Of a stretch of 64,000 bases of DNA, positions 36,780 to 49,496 are shown piece after piece. This stretch comes from Rotaria sp. Silwood1 (lineage: Eukaryota; Rotifera; Eurotatoria; Philodinida; Philodinidae). The notes beneath the pieces were generated by a model that was not told the DNA's origin, made no database searches, and saw nothing but the letters and a program-made list of their open reading frames with translations. A program made the translations under genes and the position numbers. The DNA is taken from contig CAJNOP010000001.1 of NCBI GenBank assembly GCA_905250075.1, forward strand, positions 8,445,615 through 8,509,614, given 5' to 3'. The first letter of the stretch is position 1. The number at the start of each line of letters is the position of its first letter.

Positions 36780-37170
36780 TATTTTTATGTGTATGTTAAG
36801 CGAAACATGAGAGAGAGCATCGTAGTAGCAGCAGATGGTTCTTGATGATGATCGCCGATAGGCAATGTGACGACATATATATGGAGAAAAGAACAAGAAA
36901 ATAGGAAACCTAACAGAATGTCGAACGAGCAGAACAGAGAGAGAGAGAGAGAAGGGAAAGAGAAAGAGTAAGACAGCTTTTTCTGCAATCGTCTCTCGCT
37001 GTCGTTGTCGTCGTCTCAATCAGTATACGGATTTAACACTCTCCTCCCTTCATTCGGGTCTGATCACACATACAAAGAGGAAACAATTTTCTTTCCTCAT
37101 AAGCAAGCAAAGACGACTGAGTGAGTGAATAAGTGTTAGAGTAAAGTAGTGAAAGAATGTCATTGAGGCC
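36780..37170. promoter_or_regulatory. GA-rich, GC-richer block, possible 5' exon/promoter of the 38.2 kb gene
   Basis: The block contains AGAGAGAGAGAGAGAA at 36938-36954, several CG dinucleotides and GTCGTTGTCGTCGTC near 37001-37015, and contrasts with the AT-rich flanks. It resembles the block upstream of Roquin. The gene starting at 38243 is preceded by a strong 3' splice site (TTTTTGCTTTTCTAG ending at 38221), so its first noncoding exon should lie upstream, and this block is the best candidate. Which donor is used is unknown. Confidence 0.35.
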
Positions 37171-38242
37171 ATCGTTAAATGATATTGAATAATCATGGAA
37201 GATTGTCGTCTTTATAATGTAAAGAATTACAATAATACAACGATGAAACTAATTTATTTTCTAATTGCTTGATTTTGTAAGTAAAAAATAGATGAGTTTT
37301 TGTTCATTTGTCATTCTAATCCTCTTGAGTATGTTCTATTTTTGGCTCAACTTAAAAAATTTCTTTCTTATTTCAAGAAAAGAAAAATGCTTCTTTAAAA
37401 AAAAAAAAAAAAAAGAAAAAAGAAAAGAATTTCCTCATTCATTTGTGGTGAATAACGCAGTTGGTATTCAATCAGAAAAAGAATAGATTATTGAGTCGTA
37501 TAGGTAACATTCAGCATGAACAGAACGGTTGTTCACCCTCTGTTTCTTCCTCTCTTGACAGTTCATTTCCGTTATAGTTCTCATTCTTCTTTTCTTTTCA
37601 AGCTATGACCACTCTACTACGGATAGGCTGGTTCACGTTCTCTTTTCCTTGTTCTTAATAGGTAATATTTCCCAGACAGAACTGTGTTCAATTATCATAG
37701 AACATAATAAAAAAAAAAACCATGTTACATTCCCTTGATGAATAAATTCAAAACAAAAAAAAGAAAGAAAATCCGATTCATTAAAATCTCAAGAGAAAAT
37801 TATATATTAATCATTCAGGTGAGATAATGATTAGCATTTCATATTTAAGTCATTTTGAAAATTTCGAGAAGCAATAATCATTGTTATTCAAAAAAACTTA
37901 CAAGATCAACAATCGAATTCTTATTAAAGTGCTTTTTTTTTTCCTTTGTAATGCTTCATGTATTGAGTTTATTCTCGTACAGAGTAAATGGTTTTAAAAT
38001 CGACAAGGTCTTTTTCTTTTCTCAATCTGCCTTAAGCTAAGGAGAAAAGAAAATAAATTCACCTTCATAAAATTATATTTACTTTTTTTTTTCAACTGAT
38101 TACCTGGTTAACGATACCAAGTGTAAGTCAATAATAAACCGTTAGAAATTATGTGACAAACGAGTCATCAAATAAAATTTATAGAAAAAAATAAAATTTT
38201 TTTTTTGTTTTTGCTTTTCTAGAATTTTAAATTTAAAAAACA

Positions 38243-38734
38243 ATGACAATAAATTCAACTTTAATTAATCGTAGTGATTTTCATTATTATTATGCTGATA
38301 CTTTTCCGTTACCATATGAAGATGATGATTTAAATTTTGATGTAACAAATCAAACATATGATGATGATTATATTATAAATAATAATCAAACATTTAATTT
38401 AACAAATTCAGATGTATTAACATTATCATCAATATTTTCTTTTTCAAGTCCATTTTCATATATACTTTTAATTTTAATTGTTTATGCTATATTAACACTT
38501 ATTCTACTTTCACTTAGTTTATATAAACAAAGACAAGTTGAAATGGAAAATTTTTATTATGGAGATACACAAGAAGAAATTGAAAAGGCTAAACGTTGTC
38601 TTCTATGGAAACAATTATTAATTGAAAAAATAACAAAAGGTGATATGGAACCTTTATTAGTTGAAACATATTCGAACTCTGATGAAATAAATTCTGAATC
38701 TAAAACAGCAACATTTCCATTGCACATTGTATAA
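38243..38734 (+). CDS. Single-pass membrane protein, function unknown
   Basis: The 163-residue protein has an acidic, Asn-rich N-terminal part of about 70 residues with several N-x-S/T sites (NSTL, NRSD, NQTY, NNQT, NLTN). One membrane segment follows (residues about 73-95, YILLILIVYAILTLILLSL), then a basic stop-transfer sequence (YKQRQVE) and a charged tail of about 65 residues that contains EEIEKAKRCLLWKQLLIEKI. Glycosylation sites suggest N-out topology. The layout (short glycosylated N-terminus, single helix, cytoplasmic tail) recalls KCNE-type potassium channel subunits, but the KCNE signature after the helix is not present, so no function is assigned. The coding part is a single exon; a 3' splice site ends 22 bp before the ATG, implying an intron in the 5' UTR. 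Confidence 0.6.
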   Translation: MTINSTLINRSDFHYYYADTFPLPYEDDDLNFDVTNQTYDDDYIINNNQTFNLTNSDVLTLSSIFSFSSPFSYILLILIVYAILTLILLSLSLYKQRQVEMENFYYGDTQEEIEKAKRCLLWKQLLIEKITKGDMEPLLVETYSNSDEINSESKTATFPLHIV

Positions 38735-41700
38735 GATAAAATGAAATTTTCTTTTTTTGCTTTATTTGTTATGATGAATATTTTTAAATGAATAGAAATT
38801 ATTGCTCAATTAATATAAAATAAATCTATCGAATTTTTACATAAGTTTCATTAATATCAATCAATATACACAATTAATTTATTCACAATAGATTTTTATT
38901 CTTATTTAAATTCTATTCACAATTCTTGTTCGTATATAATTATCGTTTATTTTGTTCTCTATGAGTTTGTTCAAGTAAATAAAACAATCCTATTTTCTGA
39001 TGATAGCTTTCATTCAATCTTCAAAATAAAATTGAGTTTAAATCTTATGTCTAATTGAATGATTATGAAAAATCTTAATAATAACAAACAATCCTATTTC
39101 CAGCAATAAGTTTAATACTATTTTCTGGTTAATTAACAATATATTGCTGTCAAATTAGTCTTATAAGAGAAATAGCTTAATTCAATATCATGCAAGCAAT
39201 TATATTGATGTAACAAATGAATAATGCATCCTTGGAATGTTTCTTAAGTTGATTAAATAAATCTTTTCGTATTGTTATCAAACATGAGAATAAGAAGAAA
39301 AAAAAAAGACTAATTTGCTGTGTATTATAGCCAATTAAAAGTACAACTGGTGAGTAGAGAACAAGCGCTTGATGAATTAATAGAAACAACACAACAGCTA
39401 TTTGTTTGTATTTTTTCCTCCTAATGTGTTTCTGATCGTCTGTTCTTTTCTTTTTTAGCTGCATGTATATATGGTTCTGTTTAGTTAGAAGCACTCTATT
39501 ATGTTTATGATCAAGCAATGTTCTCTTTCTGTCGATAAAACCTTTTTCTTCAGTTGAAAATTCTTTTTTTGTGTTTTAATGCAATGATTTGTATCGATAA
39601 ATAGTACAATTATTTTCTTTCATCAGTTAGCAAAGAAGAAAATATTCTAATAAATTGATTGTATTATATAAGAGAACGAGGTGTAAAGATCAATTGTTCC
39701 CTTGTGATTAACGCTTGAGTCAATATTCATAGAATGACAACAAACAGACGGTGCTAGTTTCTCTTGAGGAAAAGTTTGTTCTAATTAGACTAATTTGTAT
39801 TTCATCAAGGGCAAACATATGGATCTTATTATATAGATCGAAATGGAAATTTCTTATGCTATATTTAAGTTAACTGAATTAAGTTTCTTTGATCAAACGA
39901 GGCGAAGTTAAGAGTCACTTGATATTATTAAGTCAAGAATGATCATCATTTGCATAAATAGATTATATTTCTATATGTTGTGCAAGAGATGTGACAATCT
40001 GCTGATTGAGATATTCTTTCGTGACAATTTTCTTTTTCTTTAGAAAAAGAAAAACATTGATTGCTAAGCCTTTTCTTTTAAATCTCTAATGACTGATCTT
40101 TGACACAGTTGATCTTTTTTTTCTCCTTTTCCAGCTCATTTGTGCGTGTGGACGTGTCAACTTATTTCAGATTTCCATTCATTTCACTTGTTGTCTTTCT
40201 TTTTATATATGACAACTAATAGTAATGATGAGATTCTTACGATTATGATGATATTTGATAAGACAATCTATAGAAAAATGTCAAATAAATAATATTTATT
40301 CATTTATTAAATATGTTTTTCTATTTATTAATATTAATTTTTTTTCTTTTTTTTCTTGTCTTGTTTATAATTAAAAGATTATTAATGAAACTTAATGAAG
40401 CAAATAGAACAATATTTGCGTACAAACCAAACATTGTTGTTGTCTTGTTAAAGATTGTTGTTTTTCAGACAGTCATATCTTAATTTTTAATGATGTTGAA
40501 ACGGAAAATATCGTATTCTTTTCAATTTAAAGAGGTTATCCGATTCTTATTTTGAATTCTGTTGAATGTACCTATGTATTACTTTTTAAGATGCTATTCA
40601 GTAATGTACATACATTTGTACTGTGTATCTATCAGCAAATATTATGAAACAATCATGGTTTACTATGAGAAACTGTATAATAAGATATCGTGATTGAGTA
40701 ATGCTCACGACAAGAAAAATTAAGAACTGTTAGAATATAATAAGAAAAAAGATTACTACAATATAAAACTAATTAAAAGCATGAATGCATTATGTTCTTG
40801 CAACAGATATTAAATCTAACGAGTTTTTTGGTAAAGTTCGATGAAGATAAACGAAATAGTTTGTTTTCTTTTTCAAGTAATTCTAAAATGAAAAACTATC
40901 TCCTTTAGGAAATATATTTCTTATAACTACTATTTTAGTTGTTGCATGAATATGGTTCGTACATAATGAGCAGCTGAGAAACCAATTTGGTATTTATTGG
41001 TGTATTCCGTATTTTTAACATGTGGGTCTATGACTTAAAAATTGAGTAGTACTAAAGAGAAAAAGGATAACTTGGTTATACTTTCAAGTGATAAAAGTAA
41101 CAGAGATGGGATTGATTCTTGTTTTATTTTTGAAATTCAACCAAGTCAACACTTATGAACAAGTTAACAACCGAAGTTGAATAGAATGACTTGTAAACGA
41201 GTCAAAAACGGCTTCTATTTCAATGATCATTTACGACTCAGTCTAAACCTAAGAAACACAGTGTTCAACGACATCTGTTGTAATCATCGTTTATGTCCCA
41301 ATAGAAACGACTATATTATTCCGCACGCCAGTTTTATCCGGTTTTCAAGTTGTTCACATATCAAATAAAAAATTGATTGCATAAACATCATTAGATAATT
41401 TCTTGATGATATACAACAGGTCAATCTTAATGATTATACCTAGCATTTCTAGTTAAATCAATTTCTAATGGTTCAGAAGTGTTTTGCTGCAATAGTACTC
41501 CATTCAACTCTTTTTCTTTTCTTAAAATTTGTTTTGTTTTGTTTGTTAATATCAAACTCCAATTTATATTTTTGAGCAAGTTCAAACATCGATGAATAGA
41601 TTGTGTGCAGATCTATTCGACGACATGATGCACGTTCTACAAAAAACGTCTTTATGTCTTTACATATGATGAGCGTCATGATATTGAAATTGAGTTATCA

Positions 41701-42775
41701 AGTACATGCACACAATTTTGCATATTTCTCGTTCATCATTTTCTTTCATTGGTAATTCCATATATGAGAGAATCCATTCGTTGGTGTTCTAGTTGCCTAA
41801 TAGGAAATTTATCTAAGTTTCAATGCTGTTGCTCACTGCATAACGAAACAATAAATTGCAAACTTTTAAAAACGACAAAAAACAATTTTAGTGAGTCATT
41901 CGTTGAAAAAAATAAAACATCTTTGATATTGTAATTTTTTTTAGTGAACGAACTATTATATTTAAAAAAAATGTGTTATGGCACTTTCATGCACACAAGG
42001 CATGATTATCATGTCTATGTATGCTTCTTTGTCATACAGCTACTTCGAATGTAGCTTTTGATGATAAATCTGTATGCAGGAATGTTATTTATATAATGAA
42101 ATACTTCGTATAATAATAGAAACTATTAGCAGCTGCCACCTAGGGTATTATTCGAGTAATGAAAATAAGTTGCATGCGACAAAAAACGATGTAAATACGA
42201 CAGCATACGATGCCAATACAGTCCTAATGCTATGCAAAGGCAATAATCACACTGTTTCTCCATCGTTTCAAGCAGTTTGAATGATTGATCTAGAAAATGC
42301 ATTAGAGTATGAGATTTAGATGAAGATTATTCTTCTGTTATTTTTGGAATCAAACAAATCTAGATTTTAAACGTTTCGAACCGATTCCATTTCTGAAAAC
42401 TAATATTTATGTTCTCAACTTATTCAACATTATCACTGATAATCATCAAGAAATATTTTGTATTTTTAAAATATATGGAAAACAAAATTGCACTCTTTTA
42501 CGAAAAATGTAGACAATATTTTTTTTAACGGTTTTTTTTTTTTATTTCATAAGACAATATATAAATTCAGTTTAAAGAAATAAGCAAAGAAGTATACTTA
42601 ATATATAATAAAAACAATAGAGACTGTTGGTTCAATCCAATTCGATGTGTTAAGAAAACCAAAAAAAAAATATAATGTCATTTAAAGATTTTCATAGGAG
42701 ATAAGGCAACTACTGTTTTCTTTTGTCATTAATAAAAACAAAAGAATGCTCATAAAAATACTGTTCACATAAATA
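38735..42775. other. Gene-poor spacer
   Basis: About 4 kb in which I can support no gene. At 39177-39540 a minus-strand frame of 113 residues has two hydrophobic segments separated by a short loop and a basic region before them; it may be a piece of a decayed membrane receptor, but no motif identifies it. Several short frames between 41.1 and 42.3 kb contain cysteines but have no recognisable domain or consistent splice sites. Confidence 0.4.
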
Positions 42776-44106
42776 TTATGTTTTCGTTTCCATTCTCATT
42801 ATATTTAATTTTTCTTCAGCCAATTTTGTACCTTGAATACGTGCTCGAATTTTGTCAAATGAAATTTGTCTTGAAGTTGATTGATCATCATCAAATGGTG
42901 AAAAGCCACAATCATCAGTAGTACCCAATTGTTCAACAGGAATATATATAGCAGCTTCTAATACTCTTTCACATACTTCTTCTGGTGTTTCAATTCTTGT
43001 TTTAAGAGGATTAATAACTCCAACAAAAATTCTATGCCATGGTTGCATTAAATCACGAATACGTGATAATATTTGACTACGATTTGTTTCAGATGATAAT
43101 TGAAGAAAAAAATTTCCCACTTGAAGTTCAAATATAGCAGGAAGAATTAAGAGATAATCAACATCAAATGAATGATAACAATCTTTATCACCACCTAAAA
43201 TAAAAATTTATCAATCTTTCTTGATGATTTCACATAAAAATTCATAAAGAATATACCTGCACAAACATGAACACCAAGTCGAGGTCTTAATTTTGGTTCA
43301 AAACGACTTAAAACTCGATTATTTATTCGTACAAATTCACGTAATAATTGTCCAGTTGGATCTATTTTTAATGAAAAACGAGCTTCAGTAAAATCAAGTT
43401 GAACCGAATGTGCACCACTTGCAAAACATTCACGAACATCAGTTTCTACTTCACTCATTAAATCAACCAAAAATTGTTCACGAGAATAACCTTCAATAGT
43501 TGCTTCCGGATAAACCATCGATAAAGCTGAAGGTGATATAACCGCTTGTCTATATATCATAATGAAAATATTATTATTATTATTATTATATAATAGTAAA
43601 CAAATAGAAATATATTTTTTCTACTTACTTAATTGGTAAATTCGTATGTTTTTTTGCTTCATCGACGTATGTATGAGCATAAGTTGCGTATCGAAAAGGA
43701 GCTTTAGCAAGACGTGGTAATGATCGTTGATGACCATCAGAAAAAGTTAAAGCAAAACAATTTGATGAAAATGTATAATATTCATCAGCTAAAGCATATA
43801 TTGGATAAGTTAAAAATGATGGTTTTGTTTGTTCACCATCGGTTACAACTTTTGAACCAGTTGCTTCTAATTCTTGAATTGTTGTATAAATAGCTTTTTC
43901 TCGAAGAGTATTTAATCGATTACGACCAAGCATTCCATATCGATAACTTCGTTGAGCTGCAATTAATTCATCTGGTCGGGGAATAGAACCAACTTGTTCA
44001 CTTGGAATAATGATCTAATCAAAATAAATTCTTAGAATGAATCAATAGTTTTAAGATAAAATAATTTTTACTGCCGTACCCTGTCAAACATATGTTCATT
44101 TGCCAT
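42776..44106 (-). CDS. MetE-type (cobalamin-independent methionine synthase C-terminal domain) protein
   Basis: Four exons (44106-44080, 44014-43629, 43549-43257, 43194-42776) encode 374 residues, the length of stand-alone MetE C-terminal-domain proteins of bacteria and fungi. Visible hallmarks are the N-terminal VGSIPRP, VVTDGEQTKPSF, the LDFTEARFS segment, the zinc-site H-x-C (GVHVCAG), a glutamate in AIFELQVGN at the position of the third zinc ligand, VGVINPLKTRIETPEEV and the last ligand in DDCGFSPF. Enzymes of this fold transfer a methyl group to a thiol (homocysteine in MetE); the methyl donor and substrate of this short form are not known from sequence. Animals normally use cobalamin-dependent methionine synthase, so horizontal acquisition by an ancestor is likely. 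The introns show it is an established nuclear gene. The exon 1 donor (AGG|GTACGG) is chosen because it keeps frame. Confidence 0.85.
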
Positions 44107-44393
44107 TGTTATGATCGACAGAAAAAAAAGTTTCAGGACATTTTATATATATATATATGTGTTGAAAACAAGATGGAACAATGAAACGAAATACGTTTGG
44201 ATGATCTTTCACTGACGATTATTCGTTCATACTTTAGATTTGAATGGAGTTCGTGACAAATGATCCATTAGATCATATTAAATGTATAGTCACGCTATGT
44301 GAATAAATGATTGACATATGATCGAATTTCATACTTATCTTAATCTATATATTGAAATCTTGAAATATATTTTTATAAATAACAAACATAATA

Positions 44394-44930
44394 CAGTAAA
44401 ACCTCCTTTAATGAACACCTCCCATTTGAATACGTGTCTCAGTCTCTCCAGATCGAGTTTTGTTGTAAATGGACCTCTATACAATGAATACCTCCCACCT
44501 CTGAACAATGAACACTTTTTTGGTTCCTTCAGCAAAGAAAACCTCTATATAATGAACATGTGTTCAACAATGTATGCAAACATGCGTAAGGAAAGAGGAA
44601 AAAAAACACAATGCGCATTCTAAAGAAATGCTAGGTTAATTCGTGCACTCAACTCTACATCGACACGAAAGGTCCCAAATAGACGATGATGAAGGATTAT
44701 TTTGAACAAAGATTGTAGAAAAAGTCATGCACTATATAAAAGATTTGGTTTCGTTCTTTGATTCATCTGCAATGAACTTCACATGAATTGTGTAGTAATC
44801 AAAATAACTCACTCATCATCGTATGCATGCAACAGTTCAATCTGTGCAAAACCTCTATAAGATGATCACCTCTCATAATGAACACTTTTTGGAAAGTTCC
44901 AATGGTGTTCATCTTATAGAGGTTTTACTG
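44394..44930. mobile_element. pogo/Tigger-like MITE with TA target duplication
   Basis: The element starts CAGTAAAACCTCCTTTAATG and ends in the reverse complement of CAGTAAAACCTCTATAAGAT, each bordered by TA (44392-44393 and 44931-44932), as for Tc1/mariner-type insertions. Inside, related words such as CCTCTATA-x-x-ATGAA(T/C)ACCTC recur near 44465-44500, 44540-44560 and 44851-44890, in both halves. No transposase frame is present in the 537 bp, so it is nonautonomous. CAGTA-x-AACCTCTATAA ends are typical of the pogo/Tigger group. Confidence 0.75.
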
Positions 44931-44932
44931 TA

Positions 44933-45806
44933 TATTAGATTGATGAATAACTTCTCAAGTGACGATCAATATTTGAACAAATTTTGAAGAACTTGTTTTT
45001 TATAATATTATAACATCTATATGATCTATACACATATCAACACAGATACAATGGTGCAATAACAAAAACTTAATCATTAGAATAGGACCTCCCTTATTAT
45101 AGAGAGATCCTATGAAGTGAAGTTTCTTAGTTTATATCTGAATTAATAAAATATTATTAAATACAGCAAAGTCTAATATGAGATCATTTAATAAGAATAG
45201 AAAAAGTCTTACAAGTTTTGTTATAAAAAAAAATATTATAAGAAAATTCGTAAATGAATCTCATTTTCTAGTAACTAACAATTAAATGACTAAATTTAGG
45301 TTTCTGATCATCAAAAATTATTGAATATATCTAATGGCAAATCAAAATAATCTGTCATTTCGAATTCTATTAGTAATTGTATATGTCGTTGATTAATAAG
45401 CATTAATCATCCTCAAAATCAATGTTGATATCGAAGAATCAGTATAATATTTTCTTTGAATATTTATTATTTTTGAAAATCAGCTCTCTCATCCATCGTT
45501 TGAACCCCTTATTACCTAAAATTCTTTAATAAAAATATAATAAAATTTTCTCACATTGATTTTTTTTAAAAAAAAAGGAACAAAGTTTTTCATAACATCA
45601 TCATTCAATCATAGGTTTTACTGTAGAATCTAAAATGCACAATTCAAATAGGAAACTATTGAATTGAGCAAAAATTTATATTAGTGTGAACGCAGCGTAA
45701 TAAAATTAAAGAAACAAACAAATTGTGAATGAAAGCGTTTTAACATAGAAAATATAATTAAAGAGTCACATAGTATAATTAGTTGTGTTCTTTTTTAAAT
45801 TTTGCT
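44933..45806. other. No gene seen
   Basis: AT-rich spacer. A short GACCTCCCTTATTATAGAGAG stretch near 45086-45106 resembles the ends of the adjacent MITE and may be a further fragment of the same family. Confidence 0.35.
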
Positions 45807-48599
45807 TTATTTTTTAAGTAATGCTTCTGATTTCGGATCATTGTCACGTTCCATTCTTTTATTTTTAACCTTTCGTCTAGCACTAACTTCCATAATAACA
45901 ATAATAATGATGATTAAGACAAAAGCTAATATCATGATCATTGCTTGTCCATATCGAACGGCAAGATGAACCATTCTTAACATCCGAATAGTTGCATCAT
46001 TGACATTAACTTCTTGATCTATCCATACGAGAGGTATCATACGTTTGACACTTTTACGTGTTGTCTGTTCAAGTCCATCTCCATACATTGATTTTTTCAT
46101 TGGGTCAATAGTAGCATCAATATTGAGTTGCAAACGATGATGAGCACGAATTGGTGTACCAGAATATGGGTCAAAATAAATTAATGCTTCATGTTTATCA
46201 CGTGTTGGCGTAAATCCTTGAATATTCATTTGTTCGATTGTTTCATTACTACTTCCATAAAAATGTGCTTTTGATAAGAAAATAGTATTGTTTGGAAGTG
46301 AAGAAGATATACATTGCGATATATCGAGTTTATCAAGTTCTGGACATGTATTTATATCACTGTCATTTGTACATTGATTTAAATCAACTAATCTTATAAC
46401 ATATTCATGGACTTCAATACCTCCAAACATAGATAGAACTTTATTAAATTTAACATTAAGTGGACGACAAAAATCAGGTTGAAATATATTCATTGATGGT
46501 TTATCGAAAAGCATTGGAATAAATGTAAGACCATCATAGATTGGAAAACCATAAAAATTTGGTGAAGAAAATGAAAATGGAGCATTTTCACTAGCAAAAG
46601 CAAGTACTTGTCCTTTTTCCATCAAACCTAAAATTAAAATAATTTCAAATATTTCGATTTTGATTAACGTGACATGAAAATCTTCATGCTTCATGTAATA
46701 ATACTGCCGTTCATTTATTAAGATTTCTCTGATACTCCAAAAACTTAATTATTCTAAACAAAGACACTTTTTGAGATATATCTATATAGGTATGATGTCT
46801 TAGTTGTCTACCTTGAAAGTTCATTGAAATGACTTTCAATATTAAAAGTTTTTCTTTAGAAATCACAGATGAGTTTCTAGATCTTTCCACCAAAAAGTCA
46901 ATACTATTTCCATAAGAAAATTATCAGCGCTATTACAGTTACAGCCTCTTATCGTAGTTCAAGGTGTAGCTAGAAGGTCACTCGATAAGACTCTAGAGAA
47001 ATTTTTAAATGGTACGTAATATAATCATATTTAATGTTCATATCAGAAAGTTTTTCAGGTAAATATATCAAAAACATTTTTTTCGAGAGTGTTCGTTTTA
47101 GTAAACTACAATTTTATTTATTCTATAGATCAATCAAATTCTCTCGTGGATAAGAAAACTGGATTTTGTATTCAACTTTCACTACCAAAGTAATCATGAA
47201 CTTCATAAAAAAAGATTGCCAAAAATTTTTGGAACTTTAAGATTTTAAAGACCAAAAAATGAAATAAAATCAACTTAAAAAAAATCTCTTTCAGTTATCC
47301 GAACTGGTAAAGATTTTCTTTGTAACGAGAGCAACTCAAGCGCTGCAGCTTGAAGTTTATTGAAAAAAAAAAACATTTGTATCTGTGAAATCTCTATTTT
47401 ACTCCATAGCTTCTGGAAATCCCTTGCACAGTACAGTTTGAAGCCGTAAGATTTTTTTGTAATAGTGTATTTTCATTAGCTGAATGTCTCCAGAAAGTTT
47501 CATGGAAACAGTATACAATGTATCGAATACCGATTTCTAAAGAAAGCGGAAGCTTTACGCAAAAAAAATATCCTCTATATATTTGAAATTACTTGCGAAA
47601 TTAAAAAATAATCACATACAATTCTCGAGTTTGATAAAATATTTTAGTATTTAATTATTTTTGAACATTTTGTAACATGGAATACACTTCCAGTTAACTG
47701 TATTTGTAATTTTACCATGCGAACATGGCAAACAAAAAAGTTTTTCTAGTAGAATATTTGACACTACTTTTATGTTTCATTCATCTACATATAATTCTTA
47801 TATTTTATTTCATAAAAATTCTTAAAATTAGAAAACAAGTTCTCATTCCATATGAAAGAGAGAACTACAAGAAGTTGTTTTCAGAAATTAGTAGTTTAGC
47901 ATTCATACCTGCTTTAATTGTATAATTGTATGATCGACTACCATTATATCGATAAATAAAACCTGACTTAGCTTTATTTGGTCCAGTCATTTTATCTTGA
48001 ACTATTCGAAATAACTCCGAAGTAAATCCTTCTAATTGTTCAACAGCATTTCGATGATAAAATGTATTCATGCCAGCGAAATCATAGAATGTTTGTGTTG
48101 CTCTAAGTTGAAATTGTGTTCGAAAAATAGCTCGAACTAAATCAAGAAATACACCTGTATCATTAACAAATGTTGGATCAAATCGAGTTGGATGACGAGT
48201 AAATAATCGATGAATTGAATAACTAATTGATTTATTATCTGCTGACCATTGAACATCTTGTTTAGTCGAAGATAACGAATATGAATAAGATGGAGTTTCT
48301 TTAACATGTACTGTAGTCGAAGAAGGATTAGTAACTATTTCAGTAGGATTAGTTATATTAAAAAGATGATAACCGCGTGTTATAGTTGTTGGTGGATGTA
48401 ACCATGAATCATAACCTACTGTATTCGGTTTAAGTACAATTACTTTATAAATGTGATTTATAATTAATTGTTTCCAATAGATACATAATAATATAGCTGG
48501 TACGAGAATTATAAGAGTAATTATCACTTCTATAACAATCCGAATTGTTGCCTTTTTTTTTCGTTGAGTACTCGATACCTGTTCACTTTTTTTCTTCAT
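45807..48599 (-). CDS. CD36/SCARB-family scavenger receptor, copy A
   Basis: Two exons (48599-47909 and 46627-45807, phase-1 junction) encode 503 residues with the CD36-family layout: a short basic cytoplasmic N-terminus, a first membrane helix (residues about 20-42), a large extracellular or lumenal domain, and a second helix near the C-terminus followed by a short basic tail. Family blocks include GYHLFNITNP, RFDPTFVNDTGVFLDL, a phenylalanine-rich FYDFAGMNTFYHRNAVEQ, PIYDGLTFIPMLFDKPSMNI, DFCRPL and FLSKAHFYGSS. Four conserved-type cysteines are seen in DFCRPL, NQCTND, NTCPEL and SQCISS, with multiple N-glycosylation sites. Members bind lipids, lipoproteins or pathogens at the cell surface or serve in lysosomes (LIMP-2); which of these applies is open. 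The 1.28 kb intron is unusually long and contains no recognisable gene. Confidence 0.9.
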
Positions 48600-49490
48600 T
48601 TTTCTTTAACTGTGTGGACAATCTAATACTGAGTTCCTGTTCTTTGCATCTTTTTTTAAATATATAATAATGATTATTTGCTTTGACCGCAAACAAAAGA
48701 ACGCAAAAGGAAAATAAGGACCTTTGAAGCAGTGATATTTATGTTTGCAACAGTTGCAAGTGTGTCTTTTTAGTATAGTTGAAGCGGTTATATCTCAAGA
48801 TATTATATCACTTATCAAATAAATTATATACTCGGGTTAAGAAATAAAATATTTCAAAGAATTTCATTAAAATATGATATTCGTTTTCTTTTTCAGTTTA
48901 TTGTTTTAGAAAATTTTAAGAACCATTAAAAAGAAGATGAAAAAAAAAACGATAGTTATATTGTCAATACTTCCATTTGATTATAAAGGATCACGTGACA
49001 AGTCAATAGATAATGGTAAAAAAATTGCAAATATAATTGTTAATACGACTAGTCTGTGTATTCAATTGAAAAATAGTCGAAGACATTTTCGAATTAATCA
49101 CACTTTATATTCATTACTTTTGTTTGGCAAAAATCAAAATGAATATCTGCTGACGACTAATTGTGTATATTTGATCAGAGCTATTATTAAAATCAAACAT
49201 GAGGGTGTCATAAGTAACTAAAGTTTATAAAGAGACAATATAGAACATGTATGAATAACTATTATATATTAGATAGTATACCAAATTATTGATGATGATG
49301 ACAAATGTTTTTTTTAAGGAGAACACCTAATAAGAGTTTATTTTGGATTTTAAAGTGACTATTTTAATAACGAATTTCGAATATATTTTATACAATAGAA
49401 TAAGTATGCGTGATGTGGGTTTGCTTTACTTCTTGCACACATACACATCCAGACTGACACTCCTATACTCATATACCTGACAAAGGATCA
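48600..49490. other. Spacer upstream of CD36 copy A, no gene supported
   Basis: AT-rich. A 94-residue plus-strand frame at 48937-49221 has no recognisable motif and is not called. Confidence 0.35.
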
Positions 49491-49496
49491 TTGTTA

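Noticed and set aside
36503-36799. 98-residue plus-strand frame with hydrophobic segments
   Set aside because: No recognisable motif, AT-driven composition and no splice partner; not called as a gene.
39177-39518. 113-residue minus-strand frame with two hydrophobic segments
   Set aside because: It may be a receptor remnant, but no GPCR or channel signature is present, so no identity is given.
41177-42280. Cys-containing short plus-strand frames, considered as exons of a secreted protein
   Set aside because: Splice sites do not join them in a consistent frame and no signal peptide is seen.
43565-43590. Short TTA/ATT microsatellite in a MetE-like gene intron, as a possible CRISPR-like or regulatory repeat
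   Set aside because: It is a simple trinucleotide run in an intron; nothing supports a function, and CRISPR arrays are not expected in an animal genome.
48937-49221. 94-residue plus-strand frame upstream of CD36 copy A
   Set aside because: No motif, no homologue recognised, and no splice signals in a useful position.
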